Positions 47,831 to 62,135 of a stretch of 64,000 nucleotides of DNA are shown in pieces; position 1 is the first letter of the stretch, and each line of letters begins with the position of its first letter. The stretch spans positions 241,577,825 to 241,641,824 of the forward strand of contig OX352774.1 of the NCBI GenBank assembly GCA_947095535.1. Direction: 5' to 3'. The notes beneath the pieces were generated by a model, which did not search any database, was not told the DNA's origin, and saw nothing but the letters and a program-made list of their open reading frames with translations. Source of the stretch: Poecilobothrus nobilitatus. Lineage: Eukaryota > Arthropoda > Insecta > Diptera > Dolichopodidae. Position numbers and translations under genes: made by a program.

Positions 47831-50220
47831 TCTATATTTTTAGTACTGAGTGATGTACAATGACATCTTAATTAACCATAATATCTTAAAAATAAGATAA
47901 TAATATAAAAGAAAAAAAAAAATTCATAACATAAAAGAAAAAAAAATTAACTTAATTAAGAAATTTAACTTTTTAATTAAAAATATTGAGATTTTTTTTC
48001 TAGATAATTATAATTGGGTAAATGCACTACAAAATCTAATTAAAAAAAAAAAAAGTTTTTTATTTTCTTTTTATCTATAAAATGCGTTTACTCTCAAATT
48101 AATACTTAAATTCTTTTTAATATTCAAGTAAGATTGAATTTCTGAATGAAAAAATGAATGAAAAAATTTAAAAGAAATTTTCAAAAAAAAAACAGAAAAC
48201 AACTGCAATTATAAACTTTAATCTGATAAAACTAAGTTCGAATTTTTTTTACTAAATATTCTTTAGTTTTTCTTTTTAGAGAAGGAAAAGAAGTCATAAA
48301 TTCTAATTAATAATAAGTATAAATTTCTGATAGTTTCACTGGAAGAACTCCCTTATTCCAATGTTTAAGTAATAAAATTTTTGGTTTCTTTCTCATAATC
48401 TTAGGATATTTTTTTTTGTATGTAAAACATTATACATGAATTAAATCAGTACTATATCAAAATGATTTGTCAAATTAAATTTTCCAAGAAAAAATTTTTT
48501 TTTTGTCCCATAAAAATTCTGACTAGAGAAATAGTAAAAATGCAAAATTTGTTTCCCCCTTTAATAATATAAAGAAAATAAATTATAAGTTTTTTTTTAA
48601 AGACCCAATATAATACGTATTACTAAAAAAAAAAACAAAAAAAAACCGCTTTGACATTTAAGCAATTTTCTATCATTTCCCATCACACTGATCTAAATTT
48701 AGATTCAAATAAAGAGAAATGAATAAAACTATCAAATATACATAAAATCAAATAAAATTTGAGGTAGGATAAAAAATTTACATTTAGTTTTAAAAATCAT
48801 ATTATGTTCTTTTGTACGTGCAATGAAACTAAATTTTTTTCTTGTTTTATAACACCTTTATTATAGCATCCCATTTAATATACTCGTAGTTTTAAAAATA
48901 GTTTTGCATCCTATTTGATATGATTTCTAAAAAAAAAAAATTTTCTTTTTCCCCTTTTTTTTTTGGTTTTTTTTTTTTTGTTTTTTTTTTTTTGAGAAGC
49001 GTTCAATAAAAAAAAATTAGACATTAAAAACCATAATTTGTGTCGGTTGTTAGGCAACAATTTATCACATTACATCCAATTAAAAAAACAAACAACAATA
49101 AAAATACTGAGGTAAATGCACTAAAAGTAAAATTATAAGACGTGTTATAACATTGAATTATAAAAATTATCCTAAGATAAAGAGAAAGAGTCATTCTTGT
49201 TAAATATAGTAAAAAAAAAAAAAAAAACCCTTTATGTAATTTATTTTAAAATAAAAAAAATGTTTTTTAAAAATTAACAAGCGAATAGATTTTTTTTTCC
49301 TTAAAACTTTTATGGGGTAAAACACAGTCACACAGTCTTATTACTTTTCCGATTTGTATTTCTTGCAAAGTCTTCTTACTTTTAAAGTTTTAATTTTCAA
49401 ATATTTATACTTGAGAGTTCAAATTAATGTCTAAATAATATGTTAATGTCTTTTGAAGATTAATACTACTTTAGCACTGTCCAAAAAAGAACATTGGTCA
49501 ATAAGTGGTTTGAATTTCACAAATTATTCAAACTTAACTTAATCTAACTATGAGTATATGTTATATTTTAGCTTAAATTATATATAAATCTTAAATCGAA
49601 TGTAATGATTGATGGCAAAATAAAATATGCGTTTTTAAAACTCTTATGAATCTTCAAAAAAATAATGAGCACTATAATTTAGAGTCTGCATCTTGATTAA
49701 AATATGAATTAAAAAAAAAATGAATCAAACACAAGAAGACTAGTAGATATGATTTTATATCTAAATCTATATACGATACAGGATTGAAATAGAAATTTAT
49801 CGAGGATGACTTAATAACACTAAAAATATTTTAAAATAAAATGAAATCTCTATTATATTTTTCAGTTTTGTTATATATGAAACAAAACTGAAAAAGATAA
49901 CACAGACTGATTTGAGTCCAAACTCCAAATCAATTCTTGTCCACCAGGTTTTGAAGGTACTATAGTTATAATGCAAGCAATAGAAAAATTATTTAAATTT
50001 AACAGTCTATTATAAAATTTCGAAATAACTGTAATTTAAAGAATTTAAGAAAAGGTAAATTCAATCTAGAATATGTAATTTCATATATGCATTATGCTTA
50101 CATTTTGTTAGTGAATTAAATTTTTAACTTTATTTCTTTTTAAGTTTTTATTTTCATATTTTAAATTTTAAACAAATAATCTATAGAATCAAAAAGGATA
50201 CGTATAAATTACATCTTACA
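47831..50220. other. A/T-rich sequence, nothing recognised
   Basis: Homopolymer-rich; no exon, no repeat shared with the rest of the window. Confidence 0.45.
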
Positions 50221-50229
50221 CATTCAAAG

Positions 50230-50775
50230 CGTAGTAAAAAGCGAAAAACAGTGTAAAATTGACTGTGTCAACTCTAGGATATTTCCATGAAATATAATAT
50301 GTGTTATTTCCAGAAAATATAAACATCTTAAATAAAACTTCAAATATCAAGCTTAATTAAGTGCCAAAATATAAGTATATAAATTCCACAGTTATATGAC
50401 AATTGCCCGAATCTTTCGCGCTAGAGCAACCAAATTTTGAGTAATTGTTGGCTTAAAACGTATTTTTTTTTACAAAATTTCGGATACATATAGCGTAATT
50501 AGACACTGAGTTAGTTATACTATTGAAGTTGTCTGGCAGCTACTCGAACACAAAAGCTGAACTTGCTCAATTTCATTAACGAATATATTATATAAAAATA
50601 AAATTTTCAAACTTCTGGCTTCGTTATATTTTGAGTTATCATGCGGACGGACGGATGTACATGTATATGACTTAATCAACTTAAAATTCGATTCTTAGCA
50701 AGAATATATATATTTTTCCATATCTACCTCGTATCCTTAAAGGTGTCACAAATGTGAATCTAAGTTCATACGGAC
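50230..50775 (-). mobile_element. HINE/mini-me-like element, degraded copy
   Basis: On the minus strand the 3' end is CCTAGAGTTGACACAGTC, an ACAGT..ACTGT stem, then a T-tract. The interior has GTTCGAGTAGCTGCCAGACA as in 22.56 kb. A GTCCGTCCG run (50644-50654) and a (TA)n stretch (50706-50712) flank a short core, the two-microsatellite layout of mini-me elements. The 5' end is indistinct. Confidence 0.6.
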
Positions 50776-53700
50776 ATAAATGGAGTTGTTCCTTTTGACT
50801 GTGACATAATTCTAGTATAGATGTGATGAATAATAAATTTAATTAATTTCAGAACTGTACTGTTTAAAAACAAAAAAGTAACAATTTATTAGATAATAAA
50901 ATCAACTAATAGGAATATTCTATATTAATCTTCAAAAACAAATGAAAATTGGCCAGAGTGCAAAAACTATTTGTTTTGTAACATAATGCACTGAAAAAAA
51001 ATGTGAACAGCTTCAGATAGAAATTAGATAATAAACAAAATATGAAACAGAAATAATTTTCAAAATTTGGGCAAAATAAGTTATTAAAACTACATTAAAA
51101 ATACTAATATTTTAATGAATACAGAAAGTGATAAGAAATGTCTATTAATGCATCGTAATGCGAACTCATCATAGTATGTATACAGTCTTGAAAAATATTT
51201 TATTACAAACTTTATTTCAATTTATAGCACATTATTTATAAGAATTTTAAGCTTCAATCCTTTTTGTCCTAGACATTTTTTTTAATAATATGTAAAAACA
51301 AAGACAACTTATCAATTTCCAATTCTCTTTTGTTTTATTGTATAATGCATTCACAAAAACCAAAAAAAAAAAAACAAACACACAGTTTTTTTTTTTCAAA
51401 AAGAATAAATAAATGGCATAATATGATTGATGGAGAAAGAACAATTTTAAGTGCACTACAGTAGTTTACATTTAAAATATCACAACGATGTCATCGTCTC
51501 TCTGTCACATGATCACTTTTAATATTTTTGTTTCTTTTCCTTTTTGTTTTTACTCTTTTTTTTCCCCTTCTTTTGTTTTTTTGTCTCTCTTTTACAAGAC
51601 GAAAAAAACAACAATTTTTTTAGACGTTTCTTCTTTTTGTTTTGTTTTTTTTTTTGTATGATGGAAAAGTGTCACTTACAGAATTTAACAATATTATTAT
51701 TATAGGAATAGAAAAAATATAAAACAAAAAACAAAAAAAAAAGCAAAAAGGAAAAAATAAAGAGAAATAAAAAAAAAAAAATTATAGAACCGATATTAAA
51801 CACTTCTTCTTATCTAAATAAACGAAAGGAAGTTTGTAAGTATTTGTGTTAATGTAAATAATTTCCTTATACATAAAATTTACTTTTTGTATGGATGACT
51901 GATGAATCTATTGCATATTACTTACATAATATGTATATCTAGATTATGATATAGTTGTTTCATTACTGATTTTACTGATGTTTTAGTAACTCCATATCAT
52001 TTCATTTTAGTGAATAAATTGTACATAAAATACACTCTAAATATTTATTTCTAAACCTATAAACCATATATAAGTATATAACTTAACTATTAAACAGTTA
52101 TATATAAATTAAAAGTGACAAATATATGCAAAGCAATATTTAGGAATGAAACGGTTTTAATTTTGAAATTTAGAAAAACTGAGTGAAAAAACGATCAAAG
52201 AGAAAGGAAAAGGATATTATGTTAGAGAATGATATTTTAAAAGGAGTTGGTAGAATAGAAACACTTTATAAATTTAATTAGTTGAATTTTCCTGAAAAAA
52301 AAAAACATATCTGAAAATGACAATTTATTAAGAAGAAAATGAACAATTCATTAAGAAGTAATCAAATGTTTGATATTAGAGTTTGTTATTAGTTAGATTA
52401 AATTTTTCTTTATTGAACTTCACAACTATTAAAGATTTAAAGTACTTTAAAGAACTATTAAAAATTTAAAGTACTTAAAAGCAAGAAGAAGAAATAAATT
52501 TCTTTAAGAATTTTTGAACATTTTTCTTTTGGAAATTATCTTTCTTGAGTTAAACTTTATGTTATGCTTACATTTTCTGAAATCCTTTTTGTTCTTTTTA
52601 GTTCTTGACGCTTTTACCCCAATTATATAGAATAAGGGAACAAGCAACAAATTGTCTAAAGTTGTATCCGGTTCTGCTAACTAAATCATTCAATTGATTA
52701 ATCATGTATCAGAATCGATTCCTTGCATGAAGAATTCGGATTTACATTTTATGCGTACCGTTTTAGGAAAAAAAGTGAAGCATAAACCAAATATGTATAG
52801 GATCGAAGTTTTTTTTTCCTCCTTGTTCTATTTTTTTTACTATCCTCGTTATTACCATAAATTTCTATCTTGTTTATTTTGAAGATAGTATAAACGACAA
52901 TTAATATACAATATATTTTCTCACTAATACACTTTAATTACCTCAACTAGTATTTTAGTTTTTAATGTAAGCTCCCCAGGGTGTAATATTTCATTAATTC
53001 AAATTAAATTAATTAAGTTGATTTTAATAGACGGAAAATTTAAAATTTACTTTTCTTAATTCAATTTTAAATACCAGAGATATTGAAATCAAAGTTCATC
53101 TAAAAGAATGAATCAAATTTAATCGGATTAGAAAATTAAAAAAATGTGATTTGAAGAAACCCATTTAAAAGAATTATAAAAAGAAAAACAACACAAAAAC
53201 CAACACCAACAGCAAAAGCAACAGCAAAACAAGCATATAATGTAAAACTTTATAAGTAACTGATATCCATAATCTCTGGTTGTATTTGAAAATATCCGGT
53301 CACTATACAAAAAAATAAGTAAATTTTAAGGACGTTAAAGTAAATGTTTTTATTTTTCTTTTATTTTGAATTTAATTACACCTTTTAATCATTCTACAAA
53401 ATTCTTCACAAAAACAAAATTTCTTAAAATTACAACATTTTAAACTTTTACACTCAGATTCCTTGTTTTTGGTTTAGATTTAATTTTTAGGTGCATTCAA
53501 ACTGAAATTTATTTTAAAAAATTTCCAAAATTCAAAAACAAAACAAAAAATGAAAAATGTACTAAATTTGTATTTTTAAAGTGACTTTTAGGTTGATCTG
53601 GAACTAAATAAATTTCGTAATAAAACATTTCTAATAAGTAAAGTTTGAAATGTAAGTATTGCATTTATTTTGTAAAGATTGGAATGACCCTGGACATAAA

Positions 53701-56660
53701 ACACATCTTTAAAAAATTCAATTCTTTTTGTTCTTTTTTTTTTTTATTTTATTTTTTGAATAATCCTTTTATAAATTCCACATGGACATATTTAAATGAA
53801 TATGCATGCATATATGTAAAACAATTGAATCTTTAAAAAAATACTATAATTTCAAATCATAATATGTATTAGTGTGTAATTGTTCTAAAAGAAATTGTTC
53901 TACTAGCATTGTAACCATATTTATATATTCATATGTAACAATCCTGTGTCATGAGGTCGATTCACTATGTAGATACGTTTTTATTTAGAAGATACATTCA
54001 AAAACCAGACAATTGGTGTCCGAGAATTACATATGCATACATATATGATACATCATCATTTATATTGGCTAGAATTTTTCAAAGAATGACAATAATAATA
54101 ATAAGAAAAGAAAAAAATTTAAGATAATGAAAACAAAAGAAAATTATATTGGAGAGTGTATTCGGTTGAATAAATTCCAATTGAGAAAATGTGATATCAT
54201 CTGTAAGGATTTTAATTCTATTGCAGTGCAAAAAAAAGAAAAAAAAAAACAATATATTTTAAACTAAAATAATAGAAATGTATGACTATGGGACACATAG
54301 GCAAAGATATAAAAAGAAATCAAAAAAAAAAAAATAGATTCCAGTTTAAGACTGAATAAAATAAAAGGGTTCCTTAGATAAAAATCTCAGGCAAAATCGA
54401 AAGACAGAACTTGTAATAGATACAATCAAAAGAAATAGATACTCTTTTATTCCTGTTTCATTTTTACTGAAAATTTCCGCAACTTTTGAAACTTTTGGTT
54501 TTTTTTTCCCCTTAATATTATGTCTCTTTAAATGTACTTTAGTTCTCAATTTTTCTTAGATAACTAGCGCATGAGAAACTCTATTCATTAATTTTCTTTT
54601 GCATTAAGCTGCTTATAATATTGACAAATTTAATATTCTAATGTATACATATTGAAATTTATGATCCTAATTTAGGTATCTTGGGCAAAACAGGTGTACA
54701 ATGTACCATCATGAGAACACATAATTTATAATTTAAATGATTGAAATATTAAATATTGCATTATTTCAAAATGCTTCAACTGTAACATTATCTGTTTTCA
54801 ATTAATCTACTTGACAGAAAATTTTCCAATAACTTTACTTAAAAACTTCTAGTGTCCATATATATACGCTCACACTTACAAATTACATTAAATATTAGAA
54901 AAAACATAAAAAAAAAGAAACGCTTTTAAATAGAAGACCATCATAAAAACAAATATTTAAAGATCTGTATTATGTTAGAATTGTCTTTAAACAAAACAAA
55001 ACAAAAAAACATACAGAGTGAAAGGACATTTAAAAAAAAAGGAGTAAAAAAAAATTTTTTTTTCAGCTTTTTTTTTTGGTTTTTCTTCTTTTTTTTTTGG
55101 TTGCAAAAATATTCCTTTTTTTAGTTGTAAGCCATATGTGCATTAAGATTGGCACTAAGTCTGCATCTATGTATTTAAAAAAAAAAGAAAAACAAACAGA
55201 AAATATAAAAAGAAAATATATGATTATATTTTTCTTTAGTTTTTCATTCCTTTTTAAATTTTTCATTTTTCTTTTTGTTTTTGGTTTGCAATGCAGTAAA
55301 AATATTTTAAAAATTTATTTCTTATTTTTGCCCACTCTCCCCCACCCCTTTTTATTGACCACTCACTGTGTATTTTAGCTTTATTTAATTTTTTTTTTTG
55401 TACAATTTTTTTTGTGTTCATTGCAAATAAGAATATATTGAAGAAGGATTTTCCTATATATTGTTTAGAATATTTTCTTTTTGTTTTTATTTGTGAATTT
55501 GAAATATTTTCCATTTGTTTTGTAAATTTTTTGTTTTTTTTTTTTCCAAATATTTGTTTTCTTTTTTGTTTATTTTTCTTTTACTTTTTTTTTTGTAGCA
55601 TTTTGTTAACCTTTTCAGGTTTTAAAAGAGTAACGTTGTGGAAAATTTATAAATTGTTTGAATTATTTTGACAGTGTCTTAAGAATAAATTTGAATGAAA
55701 TTTTATTTTACGATTGAATTTATTGTAAAATAAATAAAAAAAGAGAAAAAAATGAAAAGAAAATTATAGATATATAAAAATAAATTTAAATTAAAATAAA
55801 AATAGAAATAAAAAACAATTTTTAAGAATTTAGAAAAATAAAAAACAGAAATAAATAAATGAAAAAATTTATTTAGCTTTGACATAAGAGTTTTTCTTAA
55901 TTTTTATGGACATTAAGAATAAAAGTGTAAATTATGTTCAGATTTAAAAGTTTTATAAATGGACTTTTTGGTTTTTTCTTTGATTTTTTGGGGGGAGGGG
56001 AATTGCATTATGGAAACTGGAATATAAAATTAAGGCAATATTATATACTTTAAGGTTATTTTGTTTTGGACCATAATTTTTTAAAGAATTTTGAAAAACG
56101 AATATACTATTTGCATTTAATTTCAAGATTGACTGTATAGAAAATGAAAAATGTAGAAAAAGTAAATTAATACTGAATTAAAATTTAGATTTAATATCAA
56201 AACTTCTGCAATTCTCTCATATTAGAACTTAACGTATGCAAAGATAATATTATGAAATGTTTGAATTAAGTTCATTTTGATATTTATATAAAAATAAAAA
56301 TGATTTTCTTAATTTTTTAAAAATATTACAAAAATGCTAATTACATATTTACTTATAAATTTTTATTTATTATTTATTTTTGTATAAATGTCACATTTTA
56401 CCAAAAACCATTAGCTACAACTTGTAAGTTGAATACTATTATTAATTTATACAGTAGTACTATTTATTTCATTTATATTATAATATATTAAACATTTACA
56501 TTATTTATTTATTATTTATTAATATCTAATATTACATAATAAATTAGTCAAATATCAGAATTTACTCTTGGTTTCCGAGATTATAATATGCTTTCATTAT
56601 AAATATTTAGTATAAAAATTGATTTGTTATGAAAATAAGTTTATCAGTAATTTCCTTTCT
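50776..56660. other. A/T-rich sequence, no gene supported
   Basis: Homopolymer-rich throughout, especially 54.9-55.7 kb, where overlapping frames on both strands (for example 55076-55378) are phenylalanine/lysine-rich translations. A 29-bp tandem pair lies at 52424-52480. Confidence 0.45.
52424..52480. repeat. 29-bp tandem duplication
   Basis: AACTATTAAAGATTTAAAGT at 52424 recurs with one or two changes at 52453. Confidence 0.75.
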
Positions 56661-56663
56661 GAT

Positions 56664-59006
56664 TAAAAACAAGTAAATGCAACAGTAAGTCGATGCAACC
56701 GACTTATTAATACCCTACACCTGAATAATTCGAATTAAATTAAAAATCCATAAGTGTTTTTGGCAGCTGCTTGAACTTCTTCCCTTTTCTGTCTTATTCA
56801 ACTCAAATTTCAAGAACGTAAAAGAGGCATCCGCTTGGGATATGCTTGACACCCTTGTATAAAATTTTAAGTTTCTATCTTAATTATTTTCGAAGATTGG
56901 TAGTCCTTGGGATGTTTGTGTCAGCTACCCGAATTGCCACTCCAATTCATCGAATCCATCTTAGGAACATAAAGAAAACTTGCCAGAACACCATTCTATT
57001 AAATTTAAAGGTTCTACTTTTGTTGGTTTTGGAGATATGCTCGTTGCTCTTGTGCTCGTCCGGAAGTTTCCAAAATACGAACCCATGGTTCAAATTCTTT
57101 CAAATGTCAGTTTCCAATTTTACAGAAAAAGAAACATAACAGAACACCTTTGTACTAAACATAAAAGTTCTATCTTTGTTGGTTGTGCAGATATACTCTT
57201 TTGCTCTGGAGCTCGTCCGGAAGCTTCCAAGATTTGAACCCATGGACCAAATCCTCACAAATTTCAGAAACATAAATCAAACATGAAGGAACACCATTCT
57301 GCCTAATTTAAAGGTTATATCTTTGTTGCATTTGGAGATAATATCATTTGCTCTGAGGCTCGTTCGGAAGCTTTCAAAATCCGAACCCAAGGACCAAATC
57401 CTCTCAAATTTCAGAGGCCTAAATCATACATGAAAGAACACCATTATGCCAAAAGTAAAGGTTATATCTTTATTGGTTTTGGAGATAATCTCATTTGCTC
57501 TGGGGCTCGTTCGGAAGCTTCCAAAACCAAACCCATGGACCAAATCCTCTTAAATTTCAGAGACATAAATCAAACACGAAAGAACACCATTGTACCAAAT
57601 TCAAAGGTGCTACCTTTGTTCGTATTGGATATAATCTCATTTGCTCTGCGGCTCGTTCGTTCCAAAATTCGAATCCACGGTTCAAATTCTTTCAAATTTA
57701 AACCCATGGCCAAATCCTCTCAAATTTCAGAGACTTAAATCAAACATGAAAAAACACCATTCGGCCAAATTTAAAGGTTATATATTTGTTGTTTTTGGAG
57801 ATAATCTCATTTGCTCTGGGGCTCGTTCGGAAGCTTCCAAAATCCAAACCCATGGACCACATCCTCTTAAATTTTAGAGACATAAATCAAACTGGAAGAA
57901 ACATCATTATAAAAAATTTAAAGGTTCTATCTTTATTGGTTTTGGAGATAATCTCGTTTGCTCTGGGGCTCGTTCGCAAGTTTCCAAAACCCGAACCCAT
58001 GGACCAAATCTTCTCACATTTCAGAGACTTAAATAAAACATGAAAGAACACCACCCTGCCAAATTTAAAGGTTATATGTTTGTTGGTTTTGGAGATAATC
58101 TCATTTGCTCTGGTGCTCGTTCGGAAGCTTCCAAATCCAAACCCATGGACCAAATCCTCTTAAATTTCGGAGGCCTAAATCATACATGAAAGAACACCAT
58201 TCTGCCAAAAGTAAAGGTTATATATCTTTATTGGTTTTGGAGATAATCTCATTTGCTCTGGGGCTCGTTCGGAAGCTTCCAAATCCAAACCCATGGACCA
58301 AATCCTCTTAAATTTCAGAGACATAAATCGAACGGGAAGGAACATCATTGTACAAAATTTAAAGGTTCTATCTTTGTTGGTTTTGGAGATAATCTCATTT
58401 GCTCTGGTGCTCGGTCGGAAGCTTCCAAAACCCATGGACCAAATCCTCTTAAATTTCAGAGACATAAATCGAACGGGAACCAACATCATTGTACAAAATT
58501 TAAAGGTTCTATCTTTGTTGGTTTTGGAAATAATCTCATTTGCTCTGGTGCTCGTTCGGAAGCTTCCAAAACCCAAACCCATGGACCAAATCCTCTTAAA
58601 TTTCAGAGACATAAATCGAACGTGAAGAAACATCATTGTACAAAATTTGATGGTTCTATCTTTGTTGCTTTTGGAGATAATCTCGTTTGCGGAGATTATC
58701 TCCAAAAGCCCGGAATCATTCGGAAGCTTCCAGAATCCGAACCCATGGACGGATTTTGTCCAGATTCGAACTTAGCCTTTCTTTCGTAATTAGTAACCTA
58801 CTATATAAATTTCATCAAGATAGCATCATTATTTTTCGAGTTATCGTGCGTACGGACGGACGGACGGACGGACATCGCTAAATCGACTCCGGCGGTGATC
58901 CTGATTCAGAATATATATATATGTCTATACCTAACTCGCTTCCTTTTGGTGGTTACAAACACCATACCAAAGTTAATATACCCTATACTTTAGGTGTAGG
59001 GTATAA
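56664..59006 (-). mobile_element. 2.3-kb HINE/mini-me-like element with central tandem array
   Basis: The 5' end lies on the right: a terminal hairpin ATACCCTA..TAGGGTAT (58978-59004). AGGTGTAGGGTAT (58992-59004) faces its inverse ATACCCTACACCT (56710-56722), a 13-bp subterminal inverted repeat. Next to the right end are (TA)n (about 58909-58920) and a GGAC/GTCC run (58855-58873), separated by a core ACATCGCTAAATCGACTC like that of Drosophila DINE-1/mini-me copies. The left end has a 19-base stem-loop (AAGTCG/CGACTT, 56687-56705) and, on the minus strand, ATTTACTTG plus a T-tract. All traits fit a non-autonomous Helentron. It encodes no supported protein. Confidence 0.8.
56930..58740 (-). repeat. 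About twelve ~147-bp tandem repeat units
   Basis: GCTCGTTCGGAAGCTTCCAA and variants recur near 57054, 57211, 57358, 57505, 57651, 57821, 57968, 58115, 58263, 58409, 58550 and 58715. Most spacings are 146-148, with outliers of 141, 157, 165 and 170. Each unit also carries CCCATGGACCAAATCCTC, TTTCAGAGACATAAATC, GAACACCAT, AAATTTAAAGGTT and GTTGGTTTTGGAGATAATCT. Because 147 is 49 codons, open frames run through several units on both strands. Confidence 0.9.
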
Positions 59007-62000
59007 AAAGAACTTCCTATCTGTGTAGCATTTGTATTTGCCCTTCCTCTAGTAATACCTAATGTACTTAAACCCCCATTAAAACACATTTCGAAATTTT
59101 TCCATAAAAATTGTATGAAATTGCATAGTTTGCGGCGTATAAATATTTTTCGGTTTTAAAAATAAAAAAATGAAGAAACAATGTTTTCTATTTTTTTTTT
59201 GTGTTTTCATAACAAATAAAAGCTTTGACTGAACATTGTTCAATTATTTGAAATGAAAGCCATCTTAAAATTTAACACAAAAATCTCTGAATTATAAAAA
59301 AATCTTATATTTCGTATATTTAGTCGTGTAATTTTAAATCCCATAGTTATTTTAGAAATCCTATCCATAAAATTCAAAGATTTTTTGTTGTAAAATATTG
59401 CCCTTCACTCACAATAAATTTTCCAAAACTAAGTATAGAATAAATTTTTGTTTTTAAAGATTTAAAGATAATTTAATTTTAAAGTGAATCTTTGGCTAAA
59501 GAATGTCTAATAAAAATACTTTATTTACTGTCTTTTCTTTAATACCTACATTATAATTTAAAGCAATTTCCCTTCTATCTTTAAGATATAAAATCTACTC
59601 CCATACGAGTTAACAAAAAAAAAAAAATAATAAAGACACATGCACACATGAATTTAATACAAGATATAAAATAAACACTTAAAGATAAGGAATGAACAAA
59701 TTTTTTTTTGTTTTTATATATTTTTATTAAGTTTTAAAATTCTTCTTGATTTTTTCTATAGATACGTATATATAAAATAAATATAATAAAGCTTAAAATA
59801 TATGATACATAATGGAAAAATCTTCTTATGAAATTTTGAAAATTTTCATCGCCCATGACCACATAGCCAATTAAAAGTCTTATAATGATAGTATTGTTAG
59901 TATAATATGTATATATATGTAACTATATATATGTATAAGTTTAATTTTCATTATCAAAGAATTTTTAAAAGAAAATTTCCCTAAACAGCTGAGATATCCT
60001 AATATATTTTGTCTACAGTTGTAAACATAAATATGAGTGCTTTTGACACGTATTATATTATTATACATGGCTGTAGTTTTATATACGACGAATGAGTTTT
60101 TCAGTATACATGGTTAGTTATCTAAACATTTCCAGAACTTGTCAAAAAATTAAACATCTAAAATTTAAATTATGAAAACCTGTTTCGGCCTGAACAAAGA
60201 TGTAGGATTGAATTGATATTAAGAAGAAATACATTTATTAATATAATAAAGCAATTACGAAAGGAGTAAAGTTTATTTTAAAAAGCATAATCTAAGGGCA
60301 TAATTCTCTGAAATAAAATATTTTCCAAGACTATATACAAACATATATATGTAATTATATGCTCTCATAAGGAAACTGTATGTAAATATTATGTGTAAAT
60401 ATTTTTTGTAATTAAAAAATAATTTATTCTCTCAGTATAACCTAATTTACATTAGAAAATTTTTCGAAACTCTATATTGTATAAGTATATATAGAAAATT
60501 AGAAATATAATAACCAACAAAAAATCTTATATTTGATAAAACCACAAGATATTATTAAATTTTTTCCAAGAAAGAAATTATTTAAGCTATTTCAAAAATT
60601 TTTCTTTTTTTGTTAATTTATTTCTTGAAAATTTTTGTCACATACATAAGTATTAAATAAGATTTTCTTTAAACCAATAATAAAATCCTTTTGTTTTTCT
60701 ATATGGTTGGTTGATTTCAATGAAAGGATTCAATTCAATGAATTTTCTATGCATCTCATGAATTCAAGAGCATTATAAAGAAATTATATATAGTTATAAT
60801 AGGAAATATTTTGTTAATAAACTTAAGAGAATATAGAAATGATTTGTTTTATCTAAAATATACAAACAAAATCAACAAAATATTTTAAGAAAAATGATTT
60901 TTGAAGTGTAAAATTAAATTGTTTCTTAATGAGTTTTTAATTTATAGAATAAATTTTTTTTTTTAGTATTTTCGGTTTCTATTGAAATTTTTATGAAAAT
61001 TACCTTAAAAGTTTTAAATTAATTTTTAAATCAAAAAAATTAATTATTAACTTATTTTATCTATTTATTTATCAAGTGTTTTCTTTTATTTATTGGTAAA
61101 AAATATATGTTTTTGTCCTGATTTTCTTGTGGAATCTATGTTTATCTTTTCTACTACTTATGATTATATATTTCTTCATTTATAATTTTTAAAGGGATAT
61201 AAAACATTGGAAAAAGTTTTTGTTTATTTAAAACGGATGTTAGTTGCGAATTCAAACTTAGTACCTAGTCTCAAATTCCGAAGTCAGAAAAAGGACTTAA
61301 TCAATGAACTAATAGATTGATAGATCAATAGATTTTATTACAAAAATATGTTAGTTCAGATTTAAAGTCTTACAAACTCAAAACGTCAGTTATGACCACA
61401 AAGAAGGGTGATCAATATTTCATCATCAGTAGAATTAAATTAATGAGTTAAAATTCAGTTTTTCTAATGATATATATAAAAATAAACTTTTAAATCCCAT
61501 ATTTCTACAACTAAATTCAAAGATCGTTTTCTAATTTTTTTTTTTTTGAAATTTTAAATATATATATTTTTATTTTTTATTCTCTTTTCTTTTTTTATAT
61601 TCTACTTAATAATCAAATCATTACTTTATACAGCCAATTTACTTCTCTCCCCAACTATTATCTGTATTTTTTGTCTTTTTTTTCTATCATAAATTCTATT
61701 ACTAAATTTTCAGCATAATACAATAAGCAAAACAAAATATAATCAATCTGCCGCAAAAGAAAAAAAAAAACCAAAAAACACAAAAAATTTCAAAATATCT
61801 CTCCAAATACTTCAAATTTAAACCAAAAACAAAAAAAACAATTTTTATCCCGAATTCAGAATCCAGTGAAAATCTTCATCGTAAGAAACTACAAAAACAA
61901 AATCAACATAAAAATCAAACAAAGCTCATCATAATTTATTTTTTTCTTTTAATTTTTTTTTTTTTTTTATTATCTAATTTTCAATTTTTATCCTGTGGTT

Positions 62001-62105
62001 CAAATTTTCTTCTCTTTCTTTTTTTTTTTTTTTTGCTACTAAAGAGCTTCTAAATATTAACTTCTTTTTCACCACCTACTATTCACAACGTACCGACGGT
62101 TTTCC

Positions 62106-62135
62106 ACTCACCATTTCGCCCGCTTTCTTTATTTC
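62106..62135 (-). other. Candidate 5' exon end with GTGAGT donor
   Basis: On the minus strand AAGCGGGCGAAATG is followed by GTGAGTGG (donor at 62111-62106). The patch is C/G-rich compared with its flanks, and a non-coding first exon of sick could end here. No acceptor or promoter confirms it. Confidence 0.15.

Noticed and set aside
55063..55671. Cluster of 67-100-codon frames on both strands
   Set aside because: Phenylalanine/lysine/isoleucine-rich translations of T- and A-tracts with no domain, splice or conservation signal.
58175..58789. Long overlapping open frames of 176 and 178 codons on opposite strands
   Set aside because: They are shadows of the ~147-bp (49-codon) tandem units; several frames on both strands stay open equally, and the array sits inside a non-coding HINE-like element.
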